A DNA stretch of 64,000 nt from CAZUGO01 sp964619935 (lineage in GTDB: Bacteria; Planctomycetota; Phycisphaerae; UBA1845; CAIVHJ01). Positions within the stretch are counted from its first letter, which is position 1, and every line of letters starts with the position of its first letter. A program made the translations under genes and the position numbers. Under the pieces are notes generated by a model, which saw nothing but the letters and a program-made list of their open reading frames with translations, was not told where the DNA came from and searched no databases. The DNA is taken from positions 95,457 to 159,456 of the forward strand of contig CAZUGO010000100.1 of the NCBI GenBank assembly GCA_964619935.1, in the 5' to 3' direction. Shown here piece after piece: positions 18,335 to 28,100 of the stretch.

Positions 18335-20080
18335 ATGTCAAGGTCGGGATTTGTGGCCGTGGTCGTGTGCGTGGCGCTGCCGGCGGGCGTGCCGACCGAA
18401 GCCAGCGATCCGTCATTCTCAAACATGACCAACGCGGCGGGTGTTGCGGTGACCCATAGCATCGCCGGCGGCTTTGCCCATGACAATTACACCGGCGGTG
18501 GCACGGTCGGCGATTTCAACAATGACGGCTGGCAGGATCTGTACGTGATCAGCGGCGGGGAGGTTCCGGTCACCCTGGAGGACCAGCCGGATCACCTGTT
18601 CATCAACAACGGCGACGGCACGTTCACCGACCGTGCGGCCGAGTGGGGTCTGACGGCCATCCACCGCGGCAAGGGCGCGTCGGTGGGCGACTTCAACAAG
18701 GATGGTTGGCTGGACCTGTACGTGACCAGCGCCGGGCCACCGGGGCCTTCGGGAGCGGCCGGGCGGCACAAGCTGTATCAGAATAACGGTGACGGCACCT
18801 TCACCGACGTGGCGGCGGCCGCAGGGGTCAACTTCACCACCCCGACTTCGGAGGACGGTTTCGGCTCGACCTTCGGCGATTACGATCTGGACGGTGACCT
18901 GGACTTGTTCGTGGCCGGCTTTGCCACCAACAACACCGGGCTCAAGTTGTTCCGAAACAACGGCGACGGCACCTTTACGGATCAGACCAGCGACATCGAC
19001 TTCGACAATCCCGACATTAATGGCTTTGCCCCGCGGTTTGCCGACATGGACGGTGACTGGTATCCCGAACTGCTGGTGGCGTCGGACTTCGGCAGCAGCG
19101 TCTATCTGCGCAACAACACCGACGGGACCTTCGACGACGTCACGGCTTTTGCCGGCACCGGGTACGACGAGAACGGCATGGGCCAGGCTGTCGGCGACTT
19201 CGACGGCAACGGCTTCATCGATTGGTATGTCACGTCGATCTACCTCCCGAGCAATCAATGGACCGGCAACAAGTTGTACCTGAACCAGCAGCATCACAGC
19301 TACGATGAGGTTTCCGAGGCCAGCGGCGTGGCCGACGGCGGGTACGGCTGGGGTGCGCTGGCCGTGGACTTCAACCACGACGGCCTGCTGGATATTGCGG
19401 AGACCAATGGGGATACATTCGGCATCTTTGCCGGTGAGCAAGCCTACCTCTGGATCCAGAACGGCGGCGGCACCTATGACGAGATGGCCATGACCAGCGG
19501 CTTCGTGCACACCGGCAATGGTCGCGGGATGTCCAACTTCGACTACGACAATGACGGTGACCAGGACGTCGTGATTTTCGCGTACAACGAGCCCTTGATG
19601 CTGTTTCGCAACGACGTCGCCGGTGCTGCGGCCGACGCCAATTGGCTGCGGGTCTTTCTGGACAGCAGCGCCTCGCCCGGGCTGGCGCCCCGCGGGACCG
19701 GTGCCCGGGTGTATGCCACCGTCGGCGGCGAATCGCAGTTGCGGATGATTACCTCCGGCGACAACTTCCTCAGTCATAGCGAGTTGTCGGCTCATTTCGG
19801 GTTGGGCTCAGCAACCGTAGTTGATGAACTTCGGGTGGACTGGCCTGACGGCAGCAGCACGATTTTGACGGATGTCGCCGCCAACCAGACGCTCACGGTG
19901 GCCTCCGGGCCGGTGATGGTGACCGGCGACCTCACCGGCGACGGGCTGGTCAATGCCAGCGACCTGGCGCAGTTGCTTGGCAGTTGGGGCGTTTGCGGCG
20001 GCTGTCCGGCCGATATCGACGGCGACGGCACCGTCACCGCTGCCGACCTGGCGATGCTGCTGGGGAACTGGACGGCCTGA
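18335..20080 (+). CDS. secreted FG-GAP/VCBS repeat protein with UnbV-ASPIC domain and dockerin-like tail
   Basis: A 581-residue protein with AAGGAGG just before the ATG. Residues 1 to about 24 form a signal peptide. Seven FG-GAP type calcium motifs follow (for example DFNNDGWQDLYV, DFNKDGWLDLYV, DYDLDGDLDLFV), which usually build a beta-propeller. A UnbV/ASPIC domain lies near 445-515 (HFGLGSATVVDELRVDWPDG). From about 530 two dockerin-like loops close the protein (GDLTGDGLVNASDLAQLLGS). This is the CRTAC1-like architecture common in Planctomycetota. Calcium-dependent binding outside the cytoplasm is likely; ligand unknown. Confidence 0.85.
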   Translation: MSRSGFVAVVVCVALPAGVPTEASDPSFSNMTNAAGVAVTHSIAGGFAHDNYTGGGTVGDFNNDGWQDLYVISGGEVPVTLEDQPDHLFINNGDGTFTDRAAEWGLTAIHRGKGASVGDFNKDGWLDLYVTSAGPPGPSGAAGRHKLYQNNGDGTFTDVAAAAGVNFTTPTSEDGFGSTFGDYDLDGDLDLFVAGFATNNTGLKLFRNNGDGTFTDQTSDIDFDNPDINGFAPRFADMDGDWYPELLVASDFGSSVYLRNNTDGTFDDVTAFAGTGYDENGMGQAVGDFDGNGFIDWYVTSIYLPSNQWTGNKLYLNQQHHSYDEVSEASGVADGGYGWGALAVDFNHDGLLDIAETNGDTFGIFAGEQAYLWIQNGGGTYDEMAMTSGFVHTGNGRGMSNFDYDNDGDQDVVIFAYNEPLMLFRNDVAGAAADANWLRVFLDSSASPGLAPRGTGARVYATVGGESQLRMITSGDNFLSHSELSAHFGLGSATVVDELRVDWPDGSSTILTDVAANQTLTVASGPVMVTGDLTGDGLVNASDLAQLLGSWGVCGGCPADIDGDGTVTAADLAMLLGNWTA

Positions 20081-20259
20081 GCGCCGGCCCGCCCGTCGCC
20101 GGAGCGCGGGTTCGCCGCGGCGCGCCCGCTTCACACGGTTCGTCTGTGTCCATCTGATCAGCGGCTTGGTTCAATCGGGGCTCGAACGCTCACCGGTGCT
20201 CGCCGGACCTTGTACCGGCTGCGTTGCTGCGCGGCACGGATTCAGGTATGGTGCCGTCC

Positions 20260-22101
20260 ATGGCCGCGTCCGATTCCCCTGTTGCCATCAACGTTCGGCG
20301 CCGGATCGTCAGGTTCCTCTCAAAGCTGGGTTTCCGCGAAGAGTACTTCTTGACCGTGATGGCGATGGTCATCGGTGTGGCCACCGGCTGTGGTGCGTCC
20401 GGATTCTATTACCTGATTGAGTATGCCAACGTCCTGTGCTACGGCCACGGCGATCAGTCCGGAGGGCTGTTTGAAGGTCGCTTGTGGATGTTGGTGGTTT
20501 TGCCGGCTACCGGAGCGCTGGCCGTCGGTTTCTTGACTTACACCTGGGCCCGCGAGGCCCGGGGTCACGGTGTGCCGGAGGTCATGGATGCCATCGTTCG
20601 CAAGGACGGCGTCATTCGGGCGCGGGTGGCTCTGATCAAGGCGGTGGCCAGCGCCCTGACCATTGGTTCGGGCGGCTCGGCGGGAACGGAGGGCCCGATC
20701 ATCCAGATCGGCGCGGCCATCGGCAGCGGGTTCGGCCAGTGGCTCAAGGTTCACCGCCGCCAGATGTGCGTGCTGGTGGCCTGCGGTGCGGCGGCCGGCA
20801 TCGCTTCCATTTTCAACGCCCCGATTGCCGGTGTGCTGTTTGCCCTGGAGATTTTTTTGCGGGACTTTTCGTTCCGGGCCTTCTCTCCGGTGGTTTTTTC
20901 CAGTGTGCTCAGTCTGTCGACGACCCACTTCCTGCAGGCCAAGCTGGCGCCCGACGCCGAAATCGACACTGCCATCTTCATGGTGCAACGGGTGGGTTAC
21001 CAATTCATCGGTACCGAGCTGTTCTATTACCTGGTGCTCGGCGGCCTCTGTGCCTTGGCCGGCGTGTTGTTCGTGCGGATGCTGTACTGGTCCGAGGATC
21101 TGTTTGACGGCATCAAGCTGTATCCGCCGCTGAAGCCGTTTCTGGGGGCCATCGGGTTGGGCGTCACCGCGGTGTTGTACTGCCTGCTGACCGGCCACAC
21201 CGTGCGGCCGGTCTTCTACGGCAACGGCTACCCGATGATCGAGGTGGCGGTCTCCGATGCCCTGCTCGAGTTTCGGGGGTACGCCGGAATCGCCTTGCTG
21301 TTGTTGTTCCTGATTCTCAAGTTGCTGGCCACCTGTTTGACCTTGGGCTCCGGCGGTTCGGGCGGTGTGTTTGCGCCCTCGCTGTTCGTGGGCGCGATGG
21401 TCGGTGGGGCCTTTGGCCTGGCGCTGCGGGAGGTCGGGTTGATCGAAGACAACAGCGTGTCGGCCTACGCTCTGGTGGGAATGGCCGCAACGGTGGCGGC
21501 CACGACGCATGCCTCGCTGGCCGCCATCGTAATCTTGTTCGAAATGACCCGCGACTACAAGGTAGTCCTGCCGATCATGTTTGCGGCCATGGTGGCCACC
21601 ACCGGGGCCAAGATGTTGCTGGCCGACAGCATTTATACGTTGAAGCTGCGGCGGCGCGGCGTCCGCCTGGGGACCCTGGCGGACCTGACCATTCTGCGGC
21701 GGCTGAGCGCTTCCGATGTACCGGTGCACCCGGCCGCCCGGGTACAACCGGAGGATCCGTTGCAACGGCTGATCGATCTGGCCGGCGAGACCGAGTCGGC
21801 TGACTTCGTGGTGGTCGACGATCAGGGTGGCTACCTGGGCATGGTCATGTCCCAGGACATCCGCACGGCTCTGCTGCAGCCGGAAGCCGTGCCGCTGCTG
21901 CTGGTCGGAGAACTGCTGCGACCCGAAGTGCCGGTGGTCTACCCCCAGGAGTCGCTGGACAGCGTCCTGGACAAATTCACCCGCAGCGACTGCGCCACCC
22001 TGCCAATCGCCAAGATCGACGACGAGGAAGAGATCGAGGGCTTGATCAGCCGGCACGGCGTCATGGCCATGTACCGCCGAGCGCTGGATCAATCGGTCTA
22101 A
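20260..22101 (+). CDS. ClC-type chloride channel/antiporter with CBS pair
   Basis: About 613 residues. The selectivity loops are GSGGSAGTEGP (136-146) and GSGGSGGVFAPSL (363-375). E144 corresponds to the gating glutamate of E. coli ClcA, which favours a chloride/proton antiporter over a pure channel, and the usual GREGP is GTEGP here. A CBS pair (about 488-608) probably senses nucleotides. The start is not settled: ATG at 20248 and 20260 are both possible and neither has a strong ribosome binding site. Confidence 0.88.
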   Translation: MAASDSPVAINVRRRIVRFLSKLGFREEYFLTVMAMVIGVATGCGASGFYYLIEYANVLCYGHGDQSGGLFEGRLWMLVVLPATGALAVGFLTYTWAREARGHGVPEVMDAIVRKDGVIRARVALIKAVASALTIGSGGSAGTEGPIIQIGAAIGSGFGQWLKVHRRQMCVLVACGAAAGIASIFNAPIAGVLFALEIFLRDFSFRAFSPVVFSSVLSLSTTHFLQAKLAPDAEIDTAIFMVQRVGYQFIGTELFYYLVLGGLCALAGVLFVRMLYWSEDLFDGIKLYPPLKPFLGAIGLGVTAVLYCLLTGHTVRPVFYGNGYPMIEVAVSDALLEFRGYAGIALLLLFLILKLLATCLTLGSGGSGGVFAPSLFVGAMVGGAFGLALREVGLIEDNSVSAYALVGMAATVAATTHASLAAIVILFEMTRDYKVVLPIMFAAMVATTGAKMLLADSIYTLKLRRRGVRLGTLADLTILRRLSASDVPVHPAARVQPEDPLQRLIDLAGETESADFVVVDDQGGYLGMVMSQDIRTALLQPEAVPLLLVGELLRPEVPVVYPQESLDSVLDKFTRSDCATLPIAKIDDEEEIEGLISRHGVMAMYRRALDQSV

Positions 22102-22210
22102 CGGCTGGGAGCCGCCGATGCCCTGCTGCAGTCGGAATTGGGACAATGGATGCGTCGTACTCGCCGAAGGGAACGAGTCCCAAGCACCAATGTCTTGAGG
22201 GAGGCGAGTC

Positions 22211-22297
22211 ATGGCGAACCCAAGTAGGATGGCTACACTCAGGAACAGGAAGGAGCGATTCAGCGCGCGCTTCCACCACCTCACCCATACGGTCTAA
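22211..22297 (+). CDS. possible 28-residue basic peptide
   Basis: ATG with GGGAGG eight bases upstream, encoding a short Arg-rich peptide that starts MANPSRMATLRNRK and ends at a TAA immediately followed by a run of A. The ribosome binding site is strong, but the length is too short for any further support. It could be a small gene or a leader peptide for the dehydrogenase gene. Confidence 0.3.
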   Translation: MANPSRMATLRNRKERFSARFHHLTHTV

Positions 22298-22379
22298 AAA
22301 AAAAGTTAAAAACGGTGTGACTCGTCCCGAGCCGCGGTCTATCCTGAGTTGCATGCTCGCGGTGTTGCGATGACCTGCC

Positions 22380-22403
22380 GCCCGCCTTGGCGGGCTTCCT
22401 TCC
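22380..22403 (+). terminator. weak terminator-like hairpin
   Basis: GCCCGC and GCGGGC pair around CTTG, followed by the T-rich TTCCTTCC. It would end transcripts from the ClC gene or the 28-residue ORF, or act in the leader of the dehydrogenase gene. Confidence 0.35.
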
Positions 22404-22424
22404 TCCAGCCCCGAAAGGACCGAC

Positions 22425-23747
22425 ATGCCCAACTGCATCCCCAGACGTGGCGCCGGTGCGGCAGTGCAGCGAACACCCAGCGGAGTCACCGTGACGGCGA
22501 TGCCGCTTGAACGCCTACAGCCGGGCACTTTGGAAGTCCTGGTCGAGATCTTGACCGCAGCGCTCTGCGCGGCGGATGTGCGCTCCCTGGGGGGCGGCAA
22601 GCTGGTCAAGAACGCGCCGAAGGCAGTCACGCTTGGACATGAGGCCGTGGGCCGGGTTGTTAAGGTTGGCCGCAACTCCACGATCCCGGTTGGGGCAACG
22701 GTGGTAATTCAACCCCACATAGTACCCCCGGGTCAGCGAGGGTCCAGAGCATACACCCAGGGCGACATCTTCCGCCTTCAGACCCTCCATGCCGGGATGG
22801 ACGTGGACGGCTGCTTAGCAACCCATGTGCTCTGGCCGGCGGAGCACCTGCGTGTCATCCCACAAGCGACCTTTGCCAAGGTCGAGTCGCGCGTCCGGAA
22901 CCGCCGCGTCCATCCCACGGCAGTCCTCGCAGAGGTCGAGCACGTGGCCTGTGTACATACAGCATTCGACCTGGCCAGGCGGGCCGAGAAACGATTGCAC
23001 GGCAAGGCCTACCGCCGCCTGTGCAACGGAGGCGGAAAGATCTGTATTTGGGGCGGTGGATGGATGGGCTGGCTCTGGTTCATCCTCATGCGACAGCGCT
23101 TGCCGAACGCAGAGATCTGGCTTCGGGACCCGGATGAAGGTCGCCGGGCCCAGTTCCGTCAGATGGCATCGGAAGTGTTCGGAGTGGCGCCGGCCATCCT
23201 GCACCCTAACGAATCCGGTTCCCGCTTGAAGTTCGACTGGGGGGTTCTTTGGACCAGTGCGCGCACCGCGCTGCCTGAACTGTTCCAGTTCGCCCGGCCG
23301 GGAGGCCACATCATCCTGGCCTCCGGCATCGACGGGGGGGCAGTCGACGTCCCATTGTGCCCGGCGGACGTGGCTGATTGCGAGTGCATTCACCGCAACG
23401 GGCTGAACTACAGGCTGTACCGCACGGCGGCGTGCGATTCGAGAGATACCGTGATCGTCAGTGGAACGTCGGGCTACAGCCTGCACTGCTTTGATCAGGC
23501 CATTCGCCAGCTGCCAAAGTTTGCCGATTGCATGGCAGCCGGCATGACCGGCGTCGTGTCAGGCGACCTGTTTTCGTCGGTGCTCAGTCCACTCCGCCAC
23601 GATGTCCCCGGCTTTGCGACTCCCGATGGTCGCCCCGTGTTGCCAGTGCTGCTCGCCGAGAACTGGCTTGGTCGCAGGTCCCACCTGAAAATCGTAGTCC
23701 ACCCCAACGGCAACCTTCACGGGAGCCATGATGGAGAGCTGCCCTGA
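22425..23747 (+). CDS. zinc-type medium-chain dehydrogenase/reductase
   Basis: A 440-residue protein with AAAGGA before the ATG. The catalytic zinc ligands of the MDR family are present (C48, and H72-E73 in LGHEAVG). The NAD(P) site is GGGWMG near residue 210. The cluster of four cysteines that binds structural zinc in classical alcohol dehydrogenases is missing; that region (about 95-125) has no Cys. The protein is also longer than the usual 340-370, with an insertion before the Rossmann fold. The substrate is unknown. The stop overlaps the next gene start, so both products probably act in one pathway. Codon use seems less GC-rich than in neighbours, which suggests transfer. Confidence 0.72.
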   Translation: MPNCIPRRGAGAAVQRTPSGVTVTAMPLERLQPGTLEVLVEILTAALCAADVRSLGGGKLVKNAPKAVTLGHEAVGRVVKVGRNSTIPVGATVVIQPHIVPPGQRGSRAYTQGDIFRLQTLHAGMDVDGCLATHVLWPAEHLRVIPQATFAKVESRVRNRRVHPTAVLAEVEHVACVHTAFDLARRAEKRLHGKAYRRLCNGGGKICIWGGGWMGWLWFILMRQRLPNAEIWLRDPDEGRRAQFRQMASEVFGVAPAILHPNESGSRLKFDWGVLWTSARTALPELFQFARPGGHIILASGIDGGAVDVPLCPADVADCECIHRNGLNYRLYRTAACDSRDTVIVSGTSGYSLHCFDQAIRQLPKFADCMAAGMTGVVSGDLFSSVLSPLRHDVPGFATPDGRPVLPVLLAENWLGRRSHLKIVVHPNGNLHGSHDGELP

Positions 23748-24451
23748 AACCATTTCTCACCATTTTCGACTTGGATGGAACGCTGGTCGATAGCCTCGCG
23801 GGTATCGTTGCCGCGGTCAATGAGGTGCGGGCCATCATGGGCCTAGAGCCGATCGATCGGTCGGAGGTGCGTTCTTACATGGGCGTCGCTCTTCCGGAGT
23901 TCATCGCCCGCTTCACCACTCGTTGCGTTGATTCGCCCCCTGCCAATGGGGCGGTGGACCGGGCTGTACGGCTCTATCCTATGATCTATCGCCAGATGGC
24001 GGCTATCGCCGTGCAGCCATACGAAGGTGTGTTCGACGTCCTGCAGTACCTGCGAGATTTGGGCATTGGGCTCGCGGTATGCACAAACAAGGCTACGGAC
24101 TTGGCCAAGGTGACCTTGGCGGGCTGCGGATTACATCAGTACTTTCGCGCTGAGCATGTCCTTGGGGCGGATGCATTACCCAAGTGCAAACCGGATCCGA
24201 CTCCATTGCTGGCGCTCATGGACGCATTTGGCGTCCCGCCACAAGAGACCTGGATGATCGGGGACTCCGATAGTGATATGCAGGCAGCTCACGCTGCAAA
24301 GTGCACTGCGATCGCATGTGGCTACGGCTATGGCGAAGCCACTGCCCATGGGCCTGCGGCGGTGATCTCTAAGCCTGTGGAGCTCATTCCTCTGGTCGTA
24401 ATCCGGCTCGGATTGACGCAGACTGCCATGATGCAACACAATACCAATTGA
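23744..24451 (+). CDS. HAD-superfamily phosphatase (phosphoglycolate phosphatase-like)
   Basis: A 235-residue protein. The catalytic motif is FDLDGTLVDS with D9 and D11. Motif II is CTNK, the motif III lysine lies in KCKPDP, and motif IV is MIGDSDSD, so all catalytic positions are intact. The first strand of the fold lies before any ATG, GTG or usable TTG. The only suitable start is CTG at 23744, which overlaps the previous stop as CTGA and has GGAG seven bases upstream. CTG starts are rare in bacteria. Coupling to the dehydrogenase suggests dephosphorylation of a shared sugar-phosphate-like intermediate; this is inference. Confidence 0.8.
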   Translation: MKPFLTIFDLDGTLVDSLAGIVAAVNEVRAIMGLEPIDRSEVRSYMGVALPEFIARFTTRCVDSPPANGAVDRAVRLYPMIYRQMAAIAVQPYEGVFDVLQYLRDLGIGLAVCTNKATDLAKVTLAGCGLHQYFRAEHVLGADALPKCKPDPTPLLALMDAFGVPPQETWMIGDSDSDMQAAHAAKCTAIACGYGYGEATAHGPAAVISKPVELIPLVVIRLGLTQTAMMQHNTN

Positions 24452-24694
24452 CCAGGACAGGCCCAGAAGAAGACCCGCCAACTCTCGAATCCTACTCAGC
24501 CGTCTCTTGCCAACAGGATTTAGACAACGATAACTCAGGGGATGCTGCTGACTTGGCCCACTCCTGGGGCTTTGGGGGCCTTGCAAGCCATAGCGCATGG
24601 CATACCCTCGAACGGCATTTGCTTGAAGATGAGGAGCCACCCTCCTGCACCTGCGACCCCGGGAAGCCCGGGTCCGCCGGGATTCAGAATAGAT
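24452..24694. other. non-coding stretch with a decayed dockerin-like relic
   Basis: No convincing gene is present. One frame at 24511-24570 reads DLDNDNSGDAADLAHSWG, clearly reminiscent of the dockerin-like tails at 10341 and 19924, but it lacks a signal peptide, a second loop and a proper start. It is read as the relic of a lost secreted-protein gene. Confidence 0.4.
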
Positions 24695-24826
24695 GGTACC
24701 ACCATTTGTAGCAAACGGTATCTTCGTTTATGCCAAACGGTATCACCATTTGATCCATCTGGTGATACCATTTGCGTAAAACGGTACCACCATTTGCATG
24801 TTCTCGTGGTACCATTTTGGAAGAAC
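24695..24826. repeat. six-unit array of 22-bp tandem repeats
   Basis: Units start at 24695, 24717, 24739, 24761, 24783 and 24805. The consensus is GGTAYCACCATTTG, four variable bases, then AAAC. The ATTTG block recurs at an exact 22-base step. Alternating GGTATCACC and GGTGATACC (24739-24747 with 24761-24769) and GGTACCAC with GTGGTACC (24783-24790 with 24806-24813) also allow hairpins. The period is not a multiple of three, so it is not a coding repeat. Confidence 0.8.
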
Positions 24827-24865
24827 CCCATGCTGGAGCCGGAAGCAGGAAGTGGGGCTGGAGGT

Positions 24866-25120
24866 CTCAGATCGCCCGGCGGGTCGCGGCTGCGGGTCAG
24901 GGATCCTGGTGCTGCGCCGGGGGATCGCTTGTGGGTGGGCGGGTGGGTCCAGTAACCCCGCGTGAGCGGGTTGTGGGTGCGGGGCCCCCAGGAAGCTCGG
25001 ATCGCCGTCGGGTTGCGGATGCGGGTGGGGATCCCGGTGCTGCGCTGGGTGAGCGCTTGCGGGTGGGGTCCAGTAGCCCCGCGTGGGCTGGCTTGGTGAT
25101 TGGGGTACGGGGCGCAAAAA
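24866..25120. repeat. degenerate 130-bp tandem duplication
   Basis: Copy 1 starts at 24866 (CTCAGATCGCCCGG) and copy 2 at 24996 (CTCGGATCGCCGTCGG). Both continue with a GATCCYGGTGCTGCGC block and GGTCCAGTARCCCCGCGTG. A few bases are deleted in copy 2. No gene is seen inside. Confidence 0.6.
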
Positions 25121-25150
25121 GCCGGCGGCCGGCACGGGGCCGACCGCCGG
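25115..25150 (-). terminator. intrinsic terminator of the rpoBC operon
   Basis: On the minus strand a 12-bp stem (25139-25150 with 25122-25133, one G-T pair) with loop CCCGT is followed by CTTTTTG. It lies 26 bases after the rpoC stop. Confidence 0.85.
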
Positions 25151-25176
25151 AGGCAATCATGCGGTGATGGACGCGG

Positions 25177-28100
25177 TCAGGAGCCCGACGGGCTGGTCTT
25201 GTGCCGCGTAGGAATGGGCGGCAGCAGCGAGGACACGGTCGCGGCCAGCTCCGCCGAGATGATGGATCGTGGATCGACGCTGGCCTGGATGCCCGGCAGT
25301 GCGTGCTCTGCGACCGTGCTGCCCAGGGCGGTTTCCAGTTCCTCCACTTCCGTGGGGAGATCTTCCTTGATCGGCACCGGCTCTCCGACGGTCTTGATTC
25401 GCAGGTCGAGGTAGGGCTTGAAGGCCGTACCTGCGGGAATCAGGTGTCCGAGGATGACGTTTTCCTTGAGGCCTCGAAGCTGGTCGACCATCCCGGCCAG
25501 GGCGGCCTCGGTCAGCACCTTGGTGGTCTCCTGGAAGGAAGCGGCGCTGATGAACGAGTCGCTCTGCAGGCTGGCCTTGGTGATGCCCAGCAGCAGGGTC
25601 CGGGCGGTCGCCGGCTTGGGTTTGCGGCCTTTGGCCGGGGCCCCGCCTTCCTCCTCGACGGCGTCGTTGATTTCGGACAGCTCGGCCTTGGACAGCACCT
25701 GCTCCTTGTGCAACTCGGAATCGCCGGGATCGCTGATTCGCACGCTCTTGGCCAGCCGATCGTTCTCGGCGCGGAAGGAGAACTTATCGACCACCTCGCC
25801 CGGCAGGAAGCGGCTGTCGCCGGGGGTGTCGACCTTCACCTTGCGGAGCATCTGGGACACGATGACCTCGACGTGCTTGTCGTTGATCCCGACGTTCTGG
25901 GCCTGGTAGACGGCCTGGGTCTCGGCCAGCAGGTAGTGGAACAGGGCATCTTCGCCGCGAATCCGCAGGATGTCGTGGGGGATCAGCGGTCCTTCGATCA
26001 GCGGGTCGCCGGCCGAGACGTAGTCACCGGCGTGGACCAGCAACTGTTTGTCCTGCGGGACATGGTGTTCCTTTTCGATGCCGGATTCGCTGCGGATCAC
26101 GATGGTCATTTTGCCGCGGCGCTTGTCGGCCCGAATCTCCACGGTGCCGGAGATTTCGGCCATGATCGCCGGTTCCTTGGGCTTGCGGGCTTCGAAGATC
26201 TCGGTGACCCGCGGCAGACCGCCGGTGATGTCCTGGGTCCCGGCCATGGCTCGTGGCTGGCGGGCCAGCAACGCACCCGGCACGATTTCCTGACCCTCGA
26301 CGACCTCGATGCGCGCCTTGGCCGGCAGGTAGTGGTAGTCGAGCACGGCGCCGTTCTTGTCCTCAATGATGATCTGGGGATGTTTGTCGCCCTTGTGCTC
26401 GATGACCACGTACTTGGCACCGGCCCGATCCTGTTCCAGGCGGACGGTCTCGGCCTCGGCGATGTCCTGGAACCGGACGAAGCCGCCGACCTCGGCGAGA
26501 ATCGGGGTCAGGTGCGGGTCCCATTGCACCAAGGCGCTGTTGTCCTTGACCTTCTGGCCTTCCTTGGCCAGCACTTCGCTGCCGTAGGCGACCTTGTAGC
26601 GTTCCAGCTCGCGGCCCTTGTCGTCATTGATGGCGATTTCGCCGTTGCGCTTCAGGGCGATCAGGCGGCTCTTGCCCGATTCCGGATCGGGGACCGCCAC
26701 GACGTTGAGGTTGTGGTAGGCCACCACGCCGGGCTGGGCGTTGAAGGTCTGGTTTTCGAGCACGCTGTGCGAGGCCACGCCGCCGGTGTGGAAGGTCCGC
26801 ATGGTCAACTGGGTGCCGGGTTCGCCGATGGACTGGGCGGCGATGATGCCCACCGCCATGCCTTCCTCGACCAGGTGGCCGGTGGACATGTCCAGGCCGT
26901 AGCAACGGGCGCACAGCCCCAACGGGCTCTCGCAGGTCAGCGGGCTGCGGATGCGGATGGTATCCAGCCCCAGTTCTTCGATGCGGTTGGCGATGGTGCG
27001 GCTGATGATCTGGTTTTCGGCCACGATCATCTCGTCGGTGATCGGGTTGCGGATCGGATCGCGGGCGGTCCGCCCGATGATCTGGTCGCGCAGCGGGATC
27101 TCGATTTCCTCGCCCTTGTAGACCGCCCCCTTGGTGATGCCCTGGATGGTGCCGCACTCCACCTCAGTGACGATGACGTTCTGGGCCACGTCGGCGAGCT
27201 TGCGGGTCAGGTAGCCCGAATCGGCGGTCTTCAGGGCCGTATCGGCCAGGCCTTTGCGGGCGCCGTGGGTTGAGCTGAAGTACTCCAGCACCGACAGGCC
27301 TTCGCGGAAATTGGACTTGATCGGGGTCTCGATGATCTCGCCGGACGGCTTGGCCATCAGGGCCCGCATGCCGGCCAACTGGCGGATTTGATCGACCGAT
27401 CCGCGGGCGCCCGAGTCGATCATCAGAAAGATCGGGTTGATGTAATGGGTTCGGTTGGGATCATCCGCCCCGACGTAGTTGCCCTCGGCGTCACGGAAGT
27501 CGGCCTGGAGTTCCTTGACCATGTCTTCGGTGACCAACTCGCGGGCATGGATCCAGACGTCGATCAATTGGTTGTAGCGCTCCAGTTCGGTGAGGGCGCC
27601 CTGCTGGAAGCCTTTCTCCACGCGGTCGACCTTCTTCTGGGCGGCGGCAATGATCTTGGTCTTGTTCTTGGGGACGCGCATGTCGGTCACACCGAAGGAC
27701 AGACCCGCCAGCGTGCTGCAACGGAACCCGAGGTCCTTGATGCGGTCCAGCAGGTCGATGGTTTCGGCCCGGCCAAGCTGGACGTGGCAGTCGGCGATGA
27801 CCCGCGAGGAGCCCCGCCCGGACAGCGGGTAGTTGTAGAACGGCATGGCCGCGGGCAGGCTCTCGTTGAACAGCAGCCGGCCGATGGTGGTGGTGACCAA
27901 CCGGTTGGCGGGCAGTTCCTGCGGATCCTCCTTGTGTCCCAACACCATGTGCGTGCGGCGCAAGCGCACCCGCAGGCGATCGTGGATGCCGATGTGACCC
28001 AGATCGTAGGCCATCAGGGCCTCGTGCGGGTGGTGAAACCGCGGAATGTCCTGTTCTTGCTGTTCGACGCCCAGTTTCTCGAAGGTCAGGTAGAAAATGC

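Noticed and set aside
20320..22284. Minus-strand open frame of 654 codons opposite the ClC gene
   Set aside because: Gln/His-rich shadow of a membrane protein gene with no start signal of its own.
22146..22373. Open frame of 75 codons after the ClC gene
   Set aside because: No ribosome binding site and no domain; the better-initiated short ORF at 22211 lies in another frame.
24695..24826. CRISPR array
   Set aside because: Units are contiguous with no 30-40 base unique spacers and no cas genes nearby.
25201..27273. Plus-strand open frame of 690 codons opposite rpoC
   Set aside because: It lies wholly antisense to an intact, essential gene and shows no recognisable domain.
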